From an uncultured Caryophanales bacterium (GTDB taxonomy: Bacteria > Bacillota_I > Bacilli_A > Acholeplasmatales > Anaeroplasmataceae): 58,092 nt of DNA. The stretch covers positions 1 through 58,092 of the forward strand of contig CAMOUK010000005.1 of assembly GCA_946626535.1 (NCBI GenBank). The letters run 5' to 3'. A program made the position numbers and the translations under genes. Of the stretch, positions 10,770 through 18,922 are shown piece after piece; position 1 is the stretch's first letter; the number at the start of each line of letters is the position of its first letter. The notes beneath the pieces are model-generated. The model made no database searches and had not been told where the DNA came from. It saw nothing but the letters and a program-made list of their open reading frames with translations.

Positions 10770-11798
10770 ATGGATAAGAAACAAACTAATAAAAAAATAA
10801 GAAATGTTGTAATTCTAAGTGTGCTATTTGTAGCAGCAATAATGGTATTTGTATTCTGGCAACAGATATTTGGAGCTGAATCAGTATTTAATAAGGCTAT
10901 AACAAAAAATGATTTTGTTAACCAATGCTATCAAAAAATACCTGCCGTTATTTCTACATTCCAAATTGTAGTAATAACAGTAATAATTTTCCAATTAATT
11001 AAGCTTATTATGACTCATACATTTAAGGGTTCTAATAAGCAAATTACAATTGTTAAATTATTTATAAGCTTCTTAAGATGGGCTGTTATAATTATTGCAT
11101 GTTTATTAATCTTAAGTGCTTGGGGTGTTAATACAACAGCTCTAATCGCTTCTGCAGGTATCATGGCTTTAATTATAGGTCTTGGTGCTCAAAGCTTAAT
11201 CGCTGATATTATCGCAGGTGTATTTATCGTATTTGAAGGTGATTTCCAGGTTGGAGATATCGTTGTTATCGATGGCTGGAGAGGTTCAGTTTTAGAAATT
11301 GGTATTAGAACTACTAAGGTTACTGATGCTGGTGGTAACGTTAAAATTATCAACAACTCAAAGATTTCTTCAATTGTTAACCAAACAGCTGAATTATCAG
11401 TTGCAAGATGCGTAATGTCTATCGACTATGGTGAGTCATTAGAAAGAGTAGAATTAGTAATTAGAGATAACTTAGAAGAAGTTAAAAAGCATATTCCTGA
11501 AATTGTAGAAGGACCATTCTATAAGGGTGTTACAGAGCTTGGTGGTTCATCTGTAGATTTATTATTCATGGCAAAATGTAGTGAACAAGATATTTATCAG
11601 GTTCAAAGAGATTTAAATAGAGAATTCTATATTCTATTTAATAAGAATAATATCAATATTCCATTTCCACAGGTTACTATATCTGAAAGAGAAGATGAGA
11701 ATTCTGATAAGATTACTAAGACTCAAGAAAAGCAAGCTAGAGCATTTGCTGATGATCAAGCAGAAATTTCTAAGGGGATTGAAGATAAATCTGAATAG
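10770..11798 (+). CDS. mscS: MscS-family mechanosensitive ion channel
   Basis: A 342-residue small-conductance channel that releases solutes on hypo-osmotic shock. Three to four hydrophobic segments lie at roughly residues 13-32, 58-80 and 92-150. The last is the Gly/Ala-rich pore helix (GAQSLIADIIAG), followed directly by the MscS beta-domain signature FQVGDIVVIDGWRGSV. The remaining 150 residues fit the cytoplasmic vestibule. The C-terminal 30 residues are charged and variable. A GGGGAAAG ribosome binding site precedes the ATG. It is the last gene of the surface-protein unit, so the unit may respond to envelope stress (inference). The match to the family is strong. Confidence 0.92.
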   Translation: MDKKQTNKKIRNVVILSVLFVAAIMVFVFWQQIFGAESVFNKAITKNDFVNQCYQKIPAVISTFQIVVITVIIFQLIKLIMTHTFKGSNKQITIVKLFISFLRWAVIIIACLLILSAWGVNTTALIASAGIMALIIGLGAQSLIADIIAGVFIVFEGDFQVGDIVVIDGWRGSVLEIGIRTTKVTDAGGNVKIINNSKISSIVNQTAELSVARCVMSIDYGESLERVELVIRDNLEEVKKHIPEIVEGPFYKGVTELGGSSVDLLFMAKCSEQDIYQVQRDLNREFYILFNKNNINIPFPQVTISEREDENSDKITKTQEKQARAFADDQAEISKGIEDKSE

Positions 11799-11803
11799 TT
11801 TTA

Positions 11804-11832
11804 TTGACAATTTATTATATTTTTAGTATTAT
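11804..11832 (+). promoter_or_regulatory. glnA promoter, near-consensus sigma-A
   Basis: TTGACA at 11804-11809 and TATTAT at 11827-11832 are separated by exactly 17 bases. Transcription should start around 11838-11840, so the first ANTAR-like hairpin begins right at the 5' end of the RNA. A leader of about 108 bases precedes the glnA ATG. Confidence 0.85.
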
Positions 11833-11837
11833 ATTTC

Positions 11838-11889
11838 TTGAGCAAAGGCGCTTGAATATAATATAAATATTGAACTTGCAAAGTCGCAA
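11838..11889 (+). promoter_or_regulatory. ANTAR-type two-hexaloop antiterminator upstream of glnA
   Basis: Two short hairpins each present a 6-base loop with A at position 1 and G at position 4, the hallmark of RNAs bound by ANTAR-domain antiterminators. Hairpin 1 is TTGAGC (11838-11843), loop AAAGGC (11844-11849), GCTTGA (11850-11855), with two G-U pairs. Hairpin 2 is TTGC (11876-11879), loop AAAGTC (11880-11885), GCAA (11886-11889). The loop and 3' arm of hairpin 2 are also the 5' arm of the terminator at 11880-11913, so holding hairpin 2 would block termination. ANTAR control of glnA is known in some Firmicutes. No ANTAR protein is encoded in this window. Confidence 0.72.
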
Positions 11890-11920
11890 AATTAAAAATT
11901 TTTTTGCGACTTTTATTTTT
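11880..11920 (+). terminator. Conditional terminator in the glnA leader
   Basis: AAAGTCGCAAAA at 11880-11891 pairs perfectly with TTTTGCGACTTT at 11902-11913 and is followed by a T-rich tail. It lies after the glnA promoter and 34 bases before the glnA ATG, so it must act as an attenuator rather than as the end of the mscS transcript only. Confidence 0.85.
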
Positions 11921-11947
11921 GCTTAAAATTATATAAGAGGGATTAAT

Positions 11948-13297
11948 ATGGGATACACAAAAGAAGACATTAGAAAAATTGTAGCTGAGGAGAATATTCA
12001 TTATATTCGTATGATGTTTACAGATATAATGGGTAATTTAAAGAACGTTGAAATACCAGTTTCAAGATTAGAAGATGCACTTGATAACCAAGTAATGTTT
12101 GATGGTTCATCAATTGAAGGCTTCGTTAGAGTATATGAAGCTGATATGTTCTTACATCCAGATCTAGATACATTCTTAATTCTAAGCTGGGAAAATACAT
12201 TATATGGTAAGGTTGCTAGATTTATTTGTGATGTATATAAGCCAGGTAAAAATGGTAAGCATATTCCATTTGAGGGAGACCCAAGAGGAATATTAAAGAG
12301 AAATTTAGAAAAGATGAAGGCTATGGGCTATAAGGCATTTAATTGCGGTGTAGAACCTGAATTCTTCTTATTTAAGATGGATCAAGATGGAAATCCAACT
12401 TTAAAATTTAATGATAATGGTGGTTATTTCGATTTAGCTCCAGTAGATTCAGCTGAGGATTGTAGACGTGATATAGTTTTAGAATTACAAAACATTGGTT
12501 TTGTTATTGAGGCAGCTCACCATGAGGTTTCTCCTGGACAACACGAAATTAATTTTAAATTTGATTCAGCAGTAGAAGCTTGTGATAATGTTCAAACATT
12601 TAAGCTTGTTGTTAAAAATGTCGCAAGACGTCATGGTTTACACGCAACATTTATGCCAAAGCCAGTTGAAGGAATCAATGGTTCTGGTATGCATGTAAAT
12701 TGCTCACTTTTAACAAATGATGGTAAGAATGCATTTTATGATGAAAATACAAAGAATCAATTAAGTGAAGTAGCAAACAAATGGATTTCAGGTATCCTAT
12801 CTCACGCTAAAGGCTTCTGTTTAGTAACAAACCCAATTGTAAATTCATATAAGAGAATTGTTCCAGGATTTGAAGCTCCATGCTATATCTCTTGGTCAGA
12901 TTCAAATAGAACAACAATGATTCGTATTCCTGCAGCTAGAGGAAATAAGACTAGAACTGAGGTAAGATCAGTAGACGTTGCGGCAAATCCATACTTAGCT
13001 ATCGCAGCTATTTTAGCAGCTGGTTTAGATGGCGTTGCGGGTAATTGTCCTAATTATGATCCAATATATGATGATTTATATAGAATGGATGATAAGGGTA
13101 GAGCAAGACTAGGTGTTGATTCACTTCCAGCTGATTTAAATGAAGCTATCAATACATTTATGAAGGATGATATTATTAAGGAAGCTATGGGTGAGCATGT
13201 TACTGCTAAGCTTACTGAAGCTAAGAAGGTAGAATGGAACGAATATAGAAGACACGTTTCAGAATGGGAAATTAAAAGATATATTAATAGATACTAG
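11948..13297 (+). CDS. glnA: Glutamine synthetase type I
   Basis: A 449-residue enzyme that makes glutamine from glutamate, ammonia and ATP. The length and the lack of a GSI-beta-type insertion fit the GSI-alpha form of Firmicutes. Visible signatures are the N-terminal [14 protein letters not shown] and FDGSSIEGF lines, the metal/glutamate region with EPEFFLF and [11 protein letters not shown], the ATP-site line with [10 protein letters not shown] and the C-terminal RTEVRSVD. An AAGAGGG ribosome binding site precedes ATG 11948. The gene is monocistronic, with its own promoter, a leader attenuator and a terminator at 13305. Control appears to be RNA-based: I see no clear GlnR-type operator in the leader. 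Confidence 0.97.
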   Translation: MGYTKEDIRKIVAEENIHYIRMMFTDIMGNLKNVEIPVSRLEDALDNQVMFDGSSIEGFVRVYEADMFLHPDLDTFLILSWENTLYGKVARFICDVYKPGKNGKHIPFEGDPRGILKRNLEKMKAMGYKAFNCGVEPEFFLFKMDQDGNPTLKFNDNGGYFDLAPVDSAEDCRRDIVLELQNIGFVIEAAHHEVSPGQHEINFKFDSAVEACDNVQTFKLVVKNVARRHGLHATFMPKPVEGINGSGMHVNCSLLTNDGKNAFYDENTKNQLSEVANKWISGILSHAKGFCLVTNPIVNSYKRIVPGFEAPCYISWSDSNRTTMIRIPAARGNKTRTEVRSVDVAANPYLAIAAILAAGLDGVAGNCPNYDPIYDDLYRMDDKGRARLGVDSLPADLNEAINTFMKDDIIKEAMGEHVTAKLTEAKKVEWNEYRRHVSEWEIKRYINRY

Positions 13298-13304
13298 AAA
13301 ATTT

Positions 13305-13340
13305 AAAGCTATGGTGCTTAATCATAGCTTTATATTTTTT
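13305..13340 (+). terminator. Terminator after glnA
   Basis: AAAGCTATG (13305-13313) pairs with CATAGCTTT (13323-13331), followed by ATATTTTTTT. Confidence 0.85.
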
Positions 13341-13350
13341 TATTTTGGTT

Positions 13351-13356
13351 TATAAT
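13351..13356 (+). promoter_or_regulatory. -10 box for the 13378 gene
   Basis: A perfect TATAAT sits at 13351-13356, just beyond the glnA terminator. The -35 position is only T-rich. Transcription would start near 13363, at the ribosome binding site AGAGGA, giving a very short leader. Confidence 0.45.
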
Positions 13357-13377
13357 ATGTATAGAGGATCTACGATT

Positions 13378-13581
13378 ATGAAACATAAGATTATAGAATA
13401 TGATAAAGAAAATATGATACCTATTATTCATGCTTCAATTTGTACAGGTGAACAAATTGCTGGCTTTAAGGATAAAAGAACTAATAAATTTATCGAAATA
13501 ATGCTAATTACTTCTAATCGTGATTTAGAAGATTTTAAAAAAACATATGGTATAACTGAAGATATAAAGAAGGAATATTGA
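13378..13581 (+). CDS. Small conserved-looking protein, unknown function
   Basis: A 67-residue soluble protein starting MKHKIIEYDKEN. ATG 13378 is chosen because AGAGGA at 13363-13368 is 9 bases upstream; the longer frame from 13345 overlaps the promoter. It contains an ICTGEQIAGFKD line and a C-terminal half rich in charged residues. Proteins of this kind are sometimes labelled aspartate dehydrogenase in databases, but it is far too short for that enzyme and I assign no function. The stop TGA (13579-13581) overlaps the ATG of the next gene by one base, so the two are co-translated. Confidence 0.7.
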   Translation: MKHKIIEYDKENMIPIIHASICTGEQIAGFKDKRTNKFIEIMLITSNRDLEDFKKTYGITEDIKKEY

Positions 13582-14129
13582 TGGAATTATATATTGTTAA
13601 TATAAATGATATAAATAATATTGATGCCATATATCAAAAATTATCAGAGGATAAAAAAGTAAAGGCATCTAAATTTGTTCATTTAGATGATAAAAAAAGA
13701 TCTATTATTGCCTCTTATTTAATAGATAAATATAGTGGTGAAGGTGAATTAAAATATAATGAATATAAAAAACCATATAAGGATAACGGTATATATTTTA
13801 ATGTTTCACATTCATATGATTATGTCATTATTGCGGTTGGAAAACAAAATGTTGGCGTAGATATAGAACAAATTAGAGAATTTGATTCTAAACTGGCTGA
13901 TTATGTTTTTGATTTTAAGGTTGATAATGCTTATGATTTTTATCTTAATTGGACTAAAAAGGAAAGCATTATTAAATATAATGGAAAAGGTGTTTCAAAT
14001 AAGATGAAAGAAATACCAATTAAGGATAATAATTTATTCATAAAATCAATTGATTACTCCGATTATGTTATAAGCATATGCTTAAAAAATGAAGAAGAAA
14101 TAAATCTAATTAGATTATATGAATTATAG
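13581..14129 (+). CDS. 4'-phosphopantetheinyl transferase, Sfp type
   Basis: A 182-residue enzyme predicted to attach the phosphopantetheine arm of CoA to a carrier-protein serine. All three family motifs are visible: FNVSHS at residues 73-78, GVDIE at 92-96 (Mg-binding Asp94 and Glu96) and WTKKES at about 125-130 (catalytic Glu and Lys). It is shorter than the typical 220-240 residue Sfp. ATG 13581 overlaps the TGA of the preceding gene. No polyketide or non-ribosomal peptide genes are present, so acyl carrier protein of fatty-acid synthesis is the likely target (inference). It is in one operon with the small gene before it and probably with the serine dehydratase 14 bases after it. Confidence 0.85.
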   Translation: MELYIVNINDINNIDAIYQKLSEDKKVKASKFVHLDDKKRSIIASYLIDKYSGEGELKYNEYKKPYKDNGIYFNVSHSYDYVIIAVGKQNVGVDIEQIREFDSKLADYVFDFKVDNAYDFYLNWTKKESIIKYNGKGVSNKMKEIPIKDNNLFIKSIDYSDYVISICLKNEEEINLIRLYEL

Positions 14130-14143
14130 AGTGAGGTTTTGTT

Positions 14144-15361
14144 ATGAAGTCGATAAGGGAATTGTTTAGAATAGGTAATGGTCCATCATCAAGTCATACT
14201 ATAGGTCCTAAAAATGCGTGCTTACGCTTTTTAGAAAGATATGGTGATGTTACAAGTATCGTTGTAACATTATATGGCTCTTTAGCTTTAACTGGTGAAG
14301 GTCACGCAACTGATAATATCGTTAAAAATATATTTAAGGATTATAAGGTTGAGGTTAAATTTGATAAGAAGACTGAGGTTGAGCATCCAAACACAATGGA
14401 TATTGTAGGCTATAAGAATAAAGAAGAATTTAAAATGAGATTTTATTCTGTTGGCGGTGGTGCAATAGAAATTGCAGGAGAAGATAATACATTACCAGAG
14501 GTTTATCCATTATCAAAATTAAGATATATCATTAAATATTGCCAAAATAATAATATAAAATTATGGCAATATGTTGATATATGCGAGGGAGAAGGCTTCA
14601 ATGATTATATTGAAGAGGTATATCAAACAATGATGGATTCAGTTGTTAGAGGCTTAGAGGGTGAAGGCTATCTTCCTGGACCTTTAAAGATAAAAAAGAA
14701 AGCTCACTTTTTATATTATCAAACAAATTCTGATCTTGATTTAACTTCTGATTTTAGAAGAAAAACAGTTGCCTACGCTTATGCGGTTGCAGAAGAAAAT
14801 GCCTCTGGTGATGAAATAGTTACAGCTCCAACATGTGGTGCTGCAGGAGTATTACCTGCAGTAGTTAGAACAGCTGTAGATATTATTCCTTTTTTGAAAA
14901 AAAGAGGAATGGATATTAGTCATAAGGATATTTTAAATGCTATTAAAACAGCTGGCTTAATTGGAAATTTAATTAAGACTAACGCTTCTATATCTGGAGC
15001 AGAGGCAGGCTGTCAAGCTGAAATAGGTTCTGCGTGTGCTATGGCTGCAGCCTTCCAGGCAGAACTTGCCAAGGCATCATTTGATAAAATATCTAGCGCG
15101 GCTGAAATAGCACTTGAGCATCATTTAGGCTTAACATGTGACCCAGTAGGAGGATATGTTCAAATTCCTTGTATTGAAAGAAATGCTGTTGCGGCCTTAA
15201 GAGCTTTAGATGCCTTTGGCTTAGCATATTATCTAGATTGTCTAGATGCAAAGGTTTCATTTGATACTGTTGTTGAAACAATGCTTGAAACTGGTAGGGA
15301 TTTACCAACAAGATATAGAGAAACTAGTGTTGGTGGCTTAGCTAAAAATTATAGATGTTAA
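14144..15361 (+). CDS. sdaA: L-serine dehydratase, Fe-S, single chain
   Basis: A 405-residue enzyme that deaminates L-serine to pyruvate and ammonia using an oxygen-labile [4Fe-4S] cluster. The N-terminal beta part carries GNGPSSSHTIGP (about residues 12-23). The C-terminal catalytic part carries TAPTCGAAGVLPAVV, GSACAMAAAFQAE and LTCDPVGGYVQIPC, with the expected cluster cysteines. Beta and alpha parts, separate subunits in many Firmicutes, are fused here. The ribosome binding site GTGAGG precedes the ATG. It lies back to back with the serine biosynthesis operon. A terminator follows immediately. Confidence 0.93.
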   Translation: MKSIRELFRIGNGPSSSHTIGPKNACLRFLERYGDVTSIVVTLYGSLALTGEGHATDNIVKNIFKDYKVEVKFDKKTEVEHPNTMDIVGYKNKEEFKMRFYSVGGGAIEIAGEDNTLPEVYPLSKLRYIIKYCQNNNIKLWQYVDICEGEGFNDYIEEVYQTMMDSVVRGLEGEGYLPGPLKIKKKAHFLYYQTNSDLDLTSDFRRKTVAYAYAVAEENASGDEIVTAPTCGAAGVLPAVVRTAVDIIPFLKKRGMDISHKDILNAIKTAGLIGNLIKTNASISGAEAGCQAEIGSACAMAAAFQAELAKASFDKISSAAEIALEHHLGLTCDPVGGYVQIPCIERNAVAALRALDAFGLAYYLDCLDAKVSFDTVVETMLETGRDLPTRYRETSVGGLAKNYRC

Positions 15362-15368
15362 TAAATAT

Positions 15369-15400
15369 GGGCTATTTATTCGAATAGCCCTATATTTTTA
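15369..15400 (+). terminator. Terminator after the serine dehydratase
   Basis: GGGCTATT (15369-15376) pairs with AATAGCCC (15383-15390), followed by a T-rich run. Confidence 0.88.
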
Positions 15401-15511
15401 TTAAAATTTTGTAATTATTTTCGAAAAAATATTTATTTATTGAATATTATTAGAAAATATAATTAAATTCTATTTTGAAATTTTAATTTTCAAAAAAATA
15501 ATCGAATTTTC

Positions 15512-15540
15512 TTGCATTTATATTTTTTTAATTGTATAAT
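15512..15540 (+). promoter_or_regulatory. Promoter of the serine operon
   Basis: TTGCAT at 15512-15517 and TATAAT at 15535-15540 have a 17-base spacer. The start at about 15547 places the whole T-box leader in the transcript. The 110 bases between the preceding terminator and this promoter are very AT-rich and hold no gene. Confidence 0.8.
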
Positions 15541-15546
15541 AAAAGA

Positions 15547-15785
15547 AATTTTGATAAATAGCCTATAAAGGAACTAATAGAAGGCAATTTAATTTAAAAG
15601 AGAGTAAGCGTATGGTGAAAGCTTATAATTAAATCTTCTTATCTACTCCTTTGGTGAATCTAATCCATTCCGTCTTATCTTACGTTACGAGATTTAAAGT
15701 TGAGGTTTATCCTAATTTGGGTGGTACCGCGGAAAATGATATTTCGTCCCTTTTGTAATTTATACAAGAGGGATTTTATTTTTAT
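15547..15785 (+). promoter_or_regulatory. T-box riboswitch, serine (UCU) specifier, for serCA
   Basis: The leader has AGTA of the stem I internal loop at 15603-15606, GAA at 15656-15658 followed by the candidate specifier TCT at 15659-15661 (a serine codon), and the T-box core GGGTGGTACCGCGG at 15719-15732. The terminator is TCCCTTTTGTA (15747-15757) with TACAAGAGGGA (15763-15773), then a T run. Uncharged tRNA-Ser would favour the antiterminator and switch on serC-serA. The specifier assignment matches the downstream genes, which supports it. The UGGN bulge has U as its last base; tRNA-Ser usually has discriminator G, so this would be a G-U pair. Confidence 0.9.
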
Positions 15786-15821
15786 CAAAATTTAAGCTTT
15801 TTATATAAGGAGAGAAAGATT

Positions 15822-16907
15822 ATGGCAAGAGTATTTAATTTTAGTGCAGGTCCAGCAGTTCTACCAGAGGAAGTATTAAAAGAAGCTGCAGCAGAAATGT
15901 TAGATTATGATGGTTCTGGTATGTCCATTATGGAGATGAGCCATAGAACAAAAACTTTTGATAAGGTAATTCAAGAGGCAGAGGCTGACTTAAGAGAAGT
16001 AATGAATATTCCTGACAATTACAAGGTTATTTTCGTTCAAGGTGGTGCGACAACTCAATTTGCGGCAGTTCCTATGAATTTAATGACAAAAAATAGAAAG
16101 GCTGCTTATATTGAGACAGGTAACTTCTCTAAAAAGGCATTCCAAGAAGCTAAAATTTTTGGTGATGCAAGAGTAGTTGCTTCATCAAAGGATAAGAATT
16201 ATACATATATTCCAGATTGTAGTAATCTTGATATTCAAGAGGATGATGACTATGTTTATATTTGTGAAAATAATACAATCTTTGGAACTAAATTTAAAAC
16301 ATTACCTAATACTAAGGGTAAACCTTTAGTATCAGATCAATCTTCATGCTTCTTATCAGAGCCTGTAGATGTTACAAAATATGGTGTAATCTATGCTGGT
16401 GTTCAAAAGAATGTAGGTCCAGCTGGTTTAGCTATTGTTATTATAAGAGAAGATTTAGTTAGGGATGATTTAGAATTCCCAACTCCAACAATGCTAAAGT
16501 GGAAGACACAAGTAGATGCAAAAAGCTTATATAATACACCAAATTCATGGGCTATTTATATTTGTGGCAAGGTATTTAAGTGGATTAAAAAACAAGGTGG
16601 CCTTGAGGCTATGAAGAAGAAAAATGAAGCCAAGGCTAAAATCCTATATGATTATTTAGAAAAATCTAAATTATTTATTAATGATGTAGAAAAGGATTCT
16701 CGTTCTATCATGAATGTAGTATTTAGAACTGGTAATGAAGAGCTAGATGCTAAATTTGTGGCAGAGGCAAAGAATCATAATATAGTAACTATTAAGGGCC
16801 ATAGACTTGTAGGTGGTATGAGAGCTTCAATTTATAACGCTATGCCAATTGAAGGTGTTGAAGCCTTAGTTAAATTTATGGCTGAATTTGAAAAGGAGAA
16901 TTTATAA
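15822..16907 (+). CDS. serC: Phosphoserine aminotransferase
   Basis: A 361-residue PLP enzyme converting 3-phosphohydroxypyruvate and glutamate to phosphoserine. It begins with the family signature NFSAGPAVLP. GGATTQFAAVP binds the cofactor phosphate, and the lysine in AGVQKNVGPAG is the Schiff-base lysine. RLVGGMRASIYNAMP near the C-terminus is also diagnostic. The ribosome binding site AAGGAGAG precedes ATG 15822. Its stop shares one base with the start of serA, so translation is coupled. Control is by the T-box leader. Confidence 0.97.
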   Translation: MARVFNFSAGPAVLPEEVLKEAAAEMLDYDGSGMSIMEMSHRTKTFDKVIQEAEADLREVMNIPDNYKVIFVQGGATTQFAAVPMNLMTKNRKAAYIETGNFSKKAFQEAKIFGDARVVASSKDKNYTYIPDCSNLDIQEDDDYVYICENNTIFGTKFKTLPNTKGKPLVSDQSSCFLSEPVDVTKYGVIYAGVQKNVGPAGLAIVIIREDLVRDDLEFPTPTMLKWKTQVDAKSLYNTPNSWAIYICGKVFKWIKKQGGLEAMKKKNEAKAKILYDYLEKSKLFINDVEKDSRSIMNVVFRTGNEELDAKFVAEAKNHNIVTIKGHRLVGGMRASIYNAMPIEGVEALVKFMAEFEKENL

Positions 16908-18055
16908 TGAAGGCTTATTGCTTAAATAATATTTCAAAGGTAGCCTTAGCTGGTCTAAAGGCTCCAGATGTTATTGTTGAAGATATAAATGATGCTGATT
17001 CAATATTAGTGCGTTCAGCTGATATGCATGAAATGGATTTAAATAAGAACATTTTAGCTGTTGCTAGAGCTGGTGCTGGTGTTAATAATATTCCTCTTGA
17101 TAAATATGCTGAGGCTGGAGTGGTTGTATTTAATACACCAGGAGCTAACGCTAATGCTGTAAAGGAATTAGTTTTAGCTGGTATGCTTTTAGCATCAAGA
17201 GACATCATTGGCGGCAATAACTGGATCAAGGAAAATCTAGATAACGCTAATGTAGGAAAGGATGCAGAAAAAGCCAAAAAAGCATTTGCTGGAAATGAAA
17301 TATATGGAAAGAAGATTGCTGTACTTGGTCTAGGCGCTATTGGTATTTTAGTTGCTAATGCGTGCGTAGATTTAGGTATGAAGGTTGTTGGCTACGATCC
17401 ATATTTATCAATTGATAATGCCTTAAAGCTAAGTAAGAAGGTTGTTTATGAAAAATTTTTAACTGATGCAGTTAGAGATGCTGATTTTATTACAGTACAT
17501 GTTCCTGCCCTTGATTCAACTAAGGGTATGATTAATAAGGATGTTTTATATGCTGCAACAAAGGGCGTAGTATTACTTGATTTTGCACGTGATACGTTAG
17601 TTAATGAAAAGGATCTTGCTGAAGCATTAAATAATGGACAGGTTAAGAAATTTGTTACAGATTTTGCAAATGCTAATGTAGTTAAGCTACCTAATACAAT
17701 TGTTTTACCACATTTAGGAGCTTCAACAGATGAAGCAGAGGATAATTGTGCAGTTATGGCTGTAAATGAATTAAAGGATTTTATTGAAAATGGTACTATT
17801 CTACATTCTGTAAATTATCCAGATTTAAATCCTGGTGTTAAGCAGGATGGAAAAAGAGTATGTATTAATCATAAGAATATTCCAGGCGTTATTGCTAGCT
17901 TCTCTACTGCAATTAGTAAGAAGGGTGGAAATATTACTAATTTAGTTAATAAATCTAAAAATGATTATGCATATACAGTATTAGATGTTGATGGCGAGGT
18001 TGATGTAGAAGCCTTAGCTAAAATAGATGGAGTATTAAGGGTAAGAGTGATTTAA
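16907..18055 (+). CDS. serA: D-3-phosphoglycerate dehydrogenase
   Basis: A 382-residue NAD-dependent enzyme for the first step of serine synthesis. The Rossmann motif GLGAIG is in KKIAVLGLGAIG, the substrate Arg is in LDFARDTLVNE and the catalytic His in LPHLGAST. The last 70 residues form an ACT-like regulatory domain (NIPGVIASFSTAISKKGGN). The long intervening domain of 525-residue SerA proteins is absent, so this is the short form. The ATG overlaps the serC stop by one base. Serine feedback through the ACT domain is possible but not shown. Confidence 0.95.
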   Translation: MKAYCLNNISKVALAGLKAPDVIVEDINDADSILVRSADMHEMDLNKNILAVARAGAGVNNIPLDKYAEAGVVVFNTPGANANAVKELVLAGMLLASRDIIGGNNWIKENLDNANVGKDAEKAKKAFAGNEIYGKKIAVLGLGAIGILVANACVDLGMKVVGYDPYLSIDNALKLSKKVVYEKFLTDAVRDADFITVHVPALDSTKGMINKDVLYAATKGVVLLDFARDTLVNEKDLAEALNNGQVKKFVTDFANANVVKLPNTIVLPHLGASTDEAEDNCAVMAVNELKDFIENGTILHSVNYPDLNPGVKQDGKRVCINHKNIPGVIASFSTAISKKGGNITNLVNKSKNDYAYTVLDVDGEVDVEALAKIDGVLRVRVI

Positions 18056-18056
18056 G

Positions 18057-18854
18057 ATGAAGCTTGGAATGCCACAGCTATATGAATTTGATACAATTGA
18101 AGATAATTTAAAGCTAGCAAAGGAATTAAATTTAGATTTCATTGAATTAAATTTAAATTTTTCATACTGCCGTAAGGAAATGGAAGGTGGCAATCTAAAG
18201 GCTTTACTTGATAAATATAATATTTTAGCAACTCTTCATTTTTATGATGAGGCTGATTTTGGTACATATCAGGAGGTTGTTGATGCATATTTAATTCATT
18301 TAGAAAGATATGCTAAGCTAGGTAAGGATTATATAAGAAGTATAAATATTCATAATATCCCAGGCCCTGTTGTTACAATATCTGGTGTTAAAAATTATAT
18401 TTATTTAAAAGAATTTGATGAATATAGTAAAAGATTAATTAATAATCTAAAGAAGGCAGAGGCTATATGTAATAAATATGGTATTATCTTCGTTATTGAA
18501 AATACTGAAGGATTAGTACCATATATGGAAAAAACATATGAGCTTGAAGCTAAAGAAGGCTTTAAATTTTGTTATGACTGCGGTCATGATAATGTGAGCC
18601 CTGCTAAGCTAAATGATTGGATTAATAAATATAATCTTCATTTTTATGAATTTCATTTTCATGATGGTGTTTCTGAAAAATGCCATCTAGCTTTAGGCTT
18701 AGGTACTATGGATAAAAGAAGTAGGAAAAACCTTTGTCTAGAAAATGATAGCTTCATTATTAAAAATGATCCTAATAATGAAACATGGGTTAATTTAGAA
18801 GTAAAGAAATCTGAGGACTTGCGTGAATCAGTAAAATATTTTAATAGTATATAA
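18057..18854 (+). CDS. Sugar-phosphate isomerase/epimerase-like TIM barrel
   Basis: A 265-residue protein of the xylose isomerase-like/AP endonuclease 2 TIM-barrel family. The metal-site pattern is visible: Glu in FVIENTEG, Asp and His in CYDCGHDN, and His in FHFHDG. Substrate and reaction cannot be read from sequence. It starts one base after the serA stop, so it is translated with serC-serA and lies under the T-box. It occupies the place where a phosphoserine phosphatase (serB) would be expected, but it does not belong to a phosphatase family and I do not call it one. Confidence 0.82.
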   Translation: MKLGMPQLYEFDTIEDNLKLAKELNLDFIELNLNFSYCRKEMEGGNLKALLDKYNILATLHFYDEADFGTYQEVVDAYLIHLERYAKLGKDYIRSINIHNIPGPVVTISGVKNYIYLKEFDEYSKRLINNLKKAEAICNKYGIIFVIENTEGLVPYMEKTYELEAKEGFKFCYDCGHDNVSPAKLNDWINKYNLHFYEFHFHDGVSEKCHLALGLGTMDKRSRKNLCLENDSFIIKNDPNNETWVNLEVKKSEDLRESVKYFNSI

Positions 18855-18880
18855 TTTTATAAGAAAGGTTTAATTATATA

Positions 18881-18922
18881 ACGTAAAAGCTACCAGTTGA
18901 TTCTGGTAGCTTTTCGTTTTTA
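18881..18922 (+). terminator. Terminator of the serine operon
   Basis: AAAAGCTACCAG (18885-18896) and CTGGTAGCTTTT (18903-18914) form a 12-bp stem, extended by ACG/CGT on the outside and followed by TTTTT. Confidence 0.9.

Noticed and set aside
13575..13585. Possible Mycoplasma-type code with TGA as tryptophan
   Set aside because: TGA ends several genes exactly where a new ATG overlaps it (13579, 26113, 37179, 48865, 49737). Tryptophan codons in conserved motifs are TGG.
15473..15495. Inverted repeat TTTTGAAA/TTTCAAAA upstream of the serine promoter
   Set aside because: It is made only of A/T-rich words in an AT-rich gap, and the T-box already explains control; chance or an UP-type element is likelier than an operator.
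16915..17277. 120-residue minus-strand frame inside serA
   Set aside because: A shadow of serA: no start site, no family pattern.
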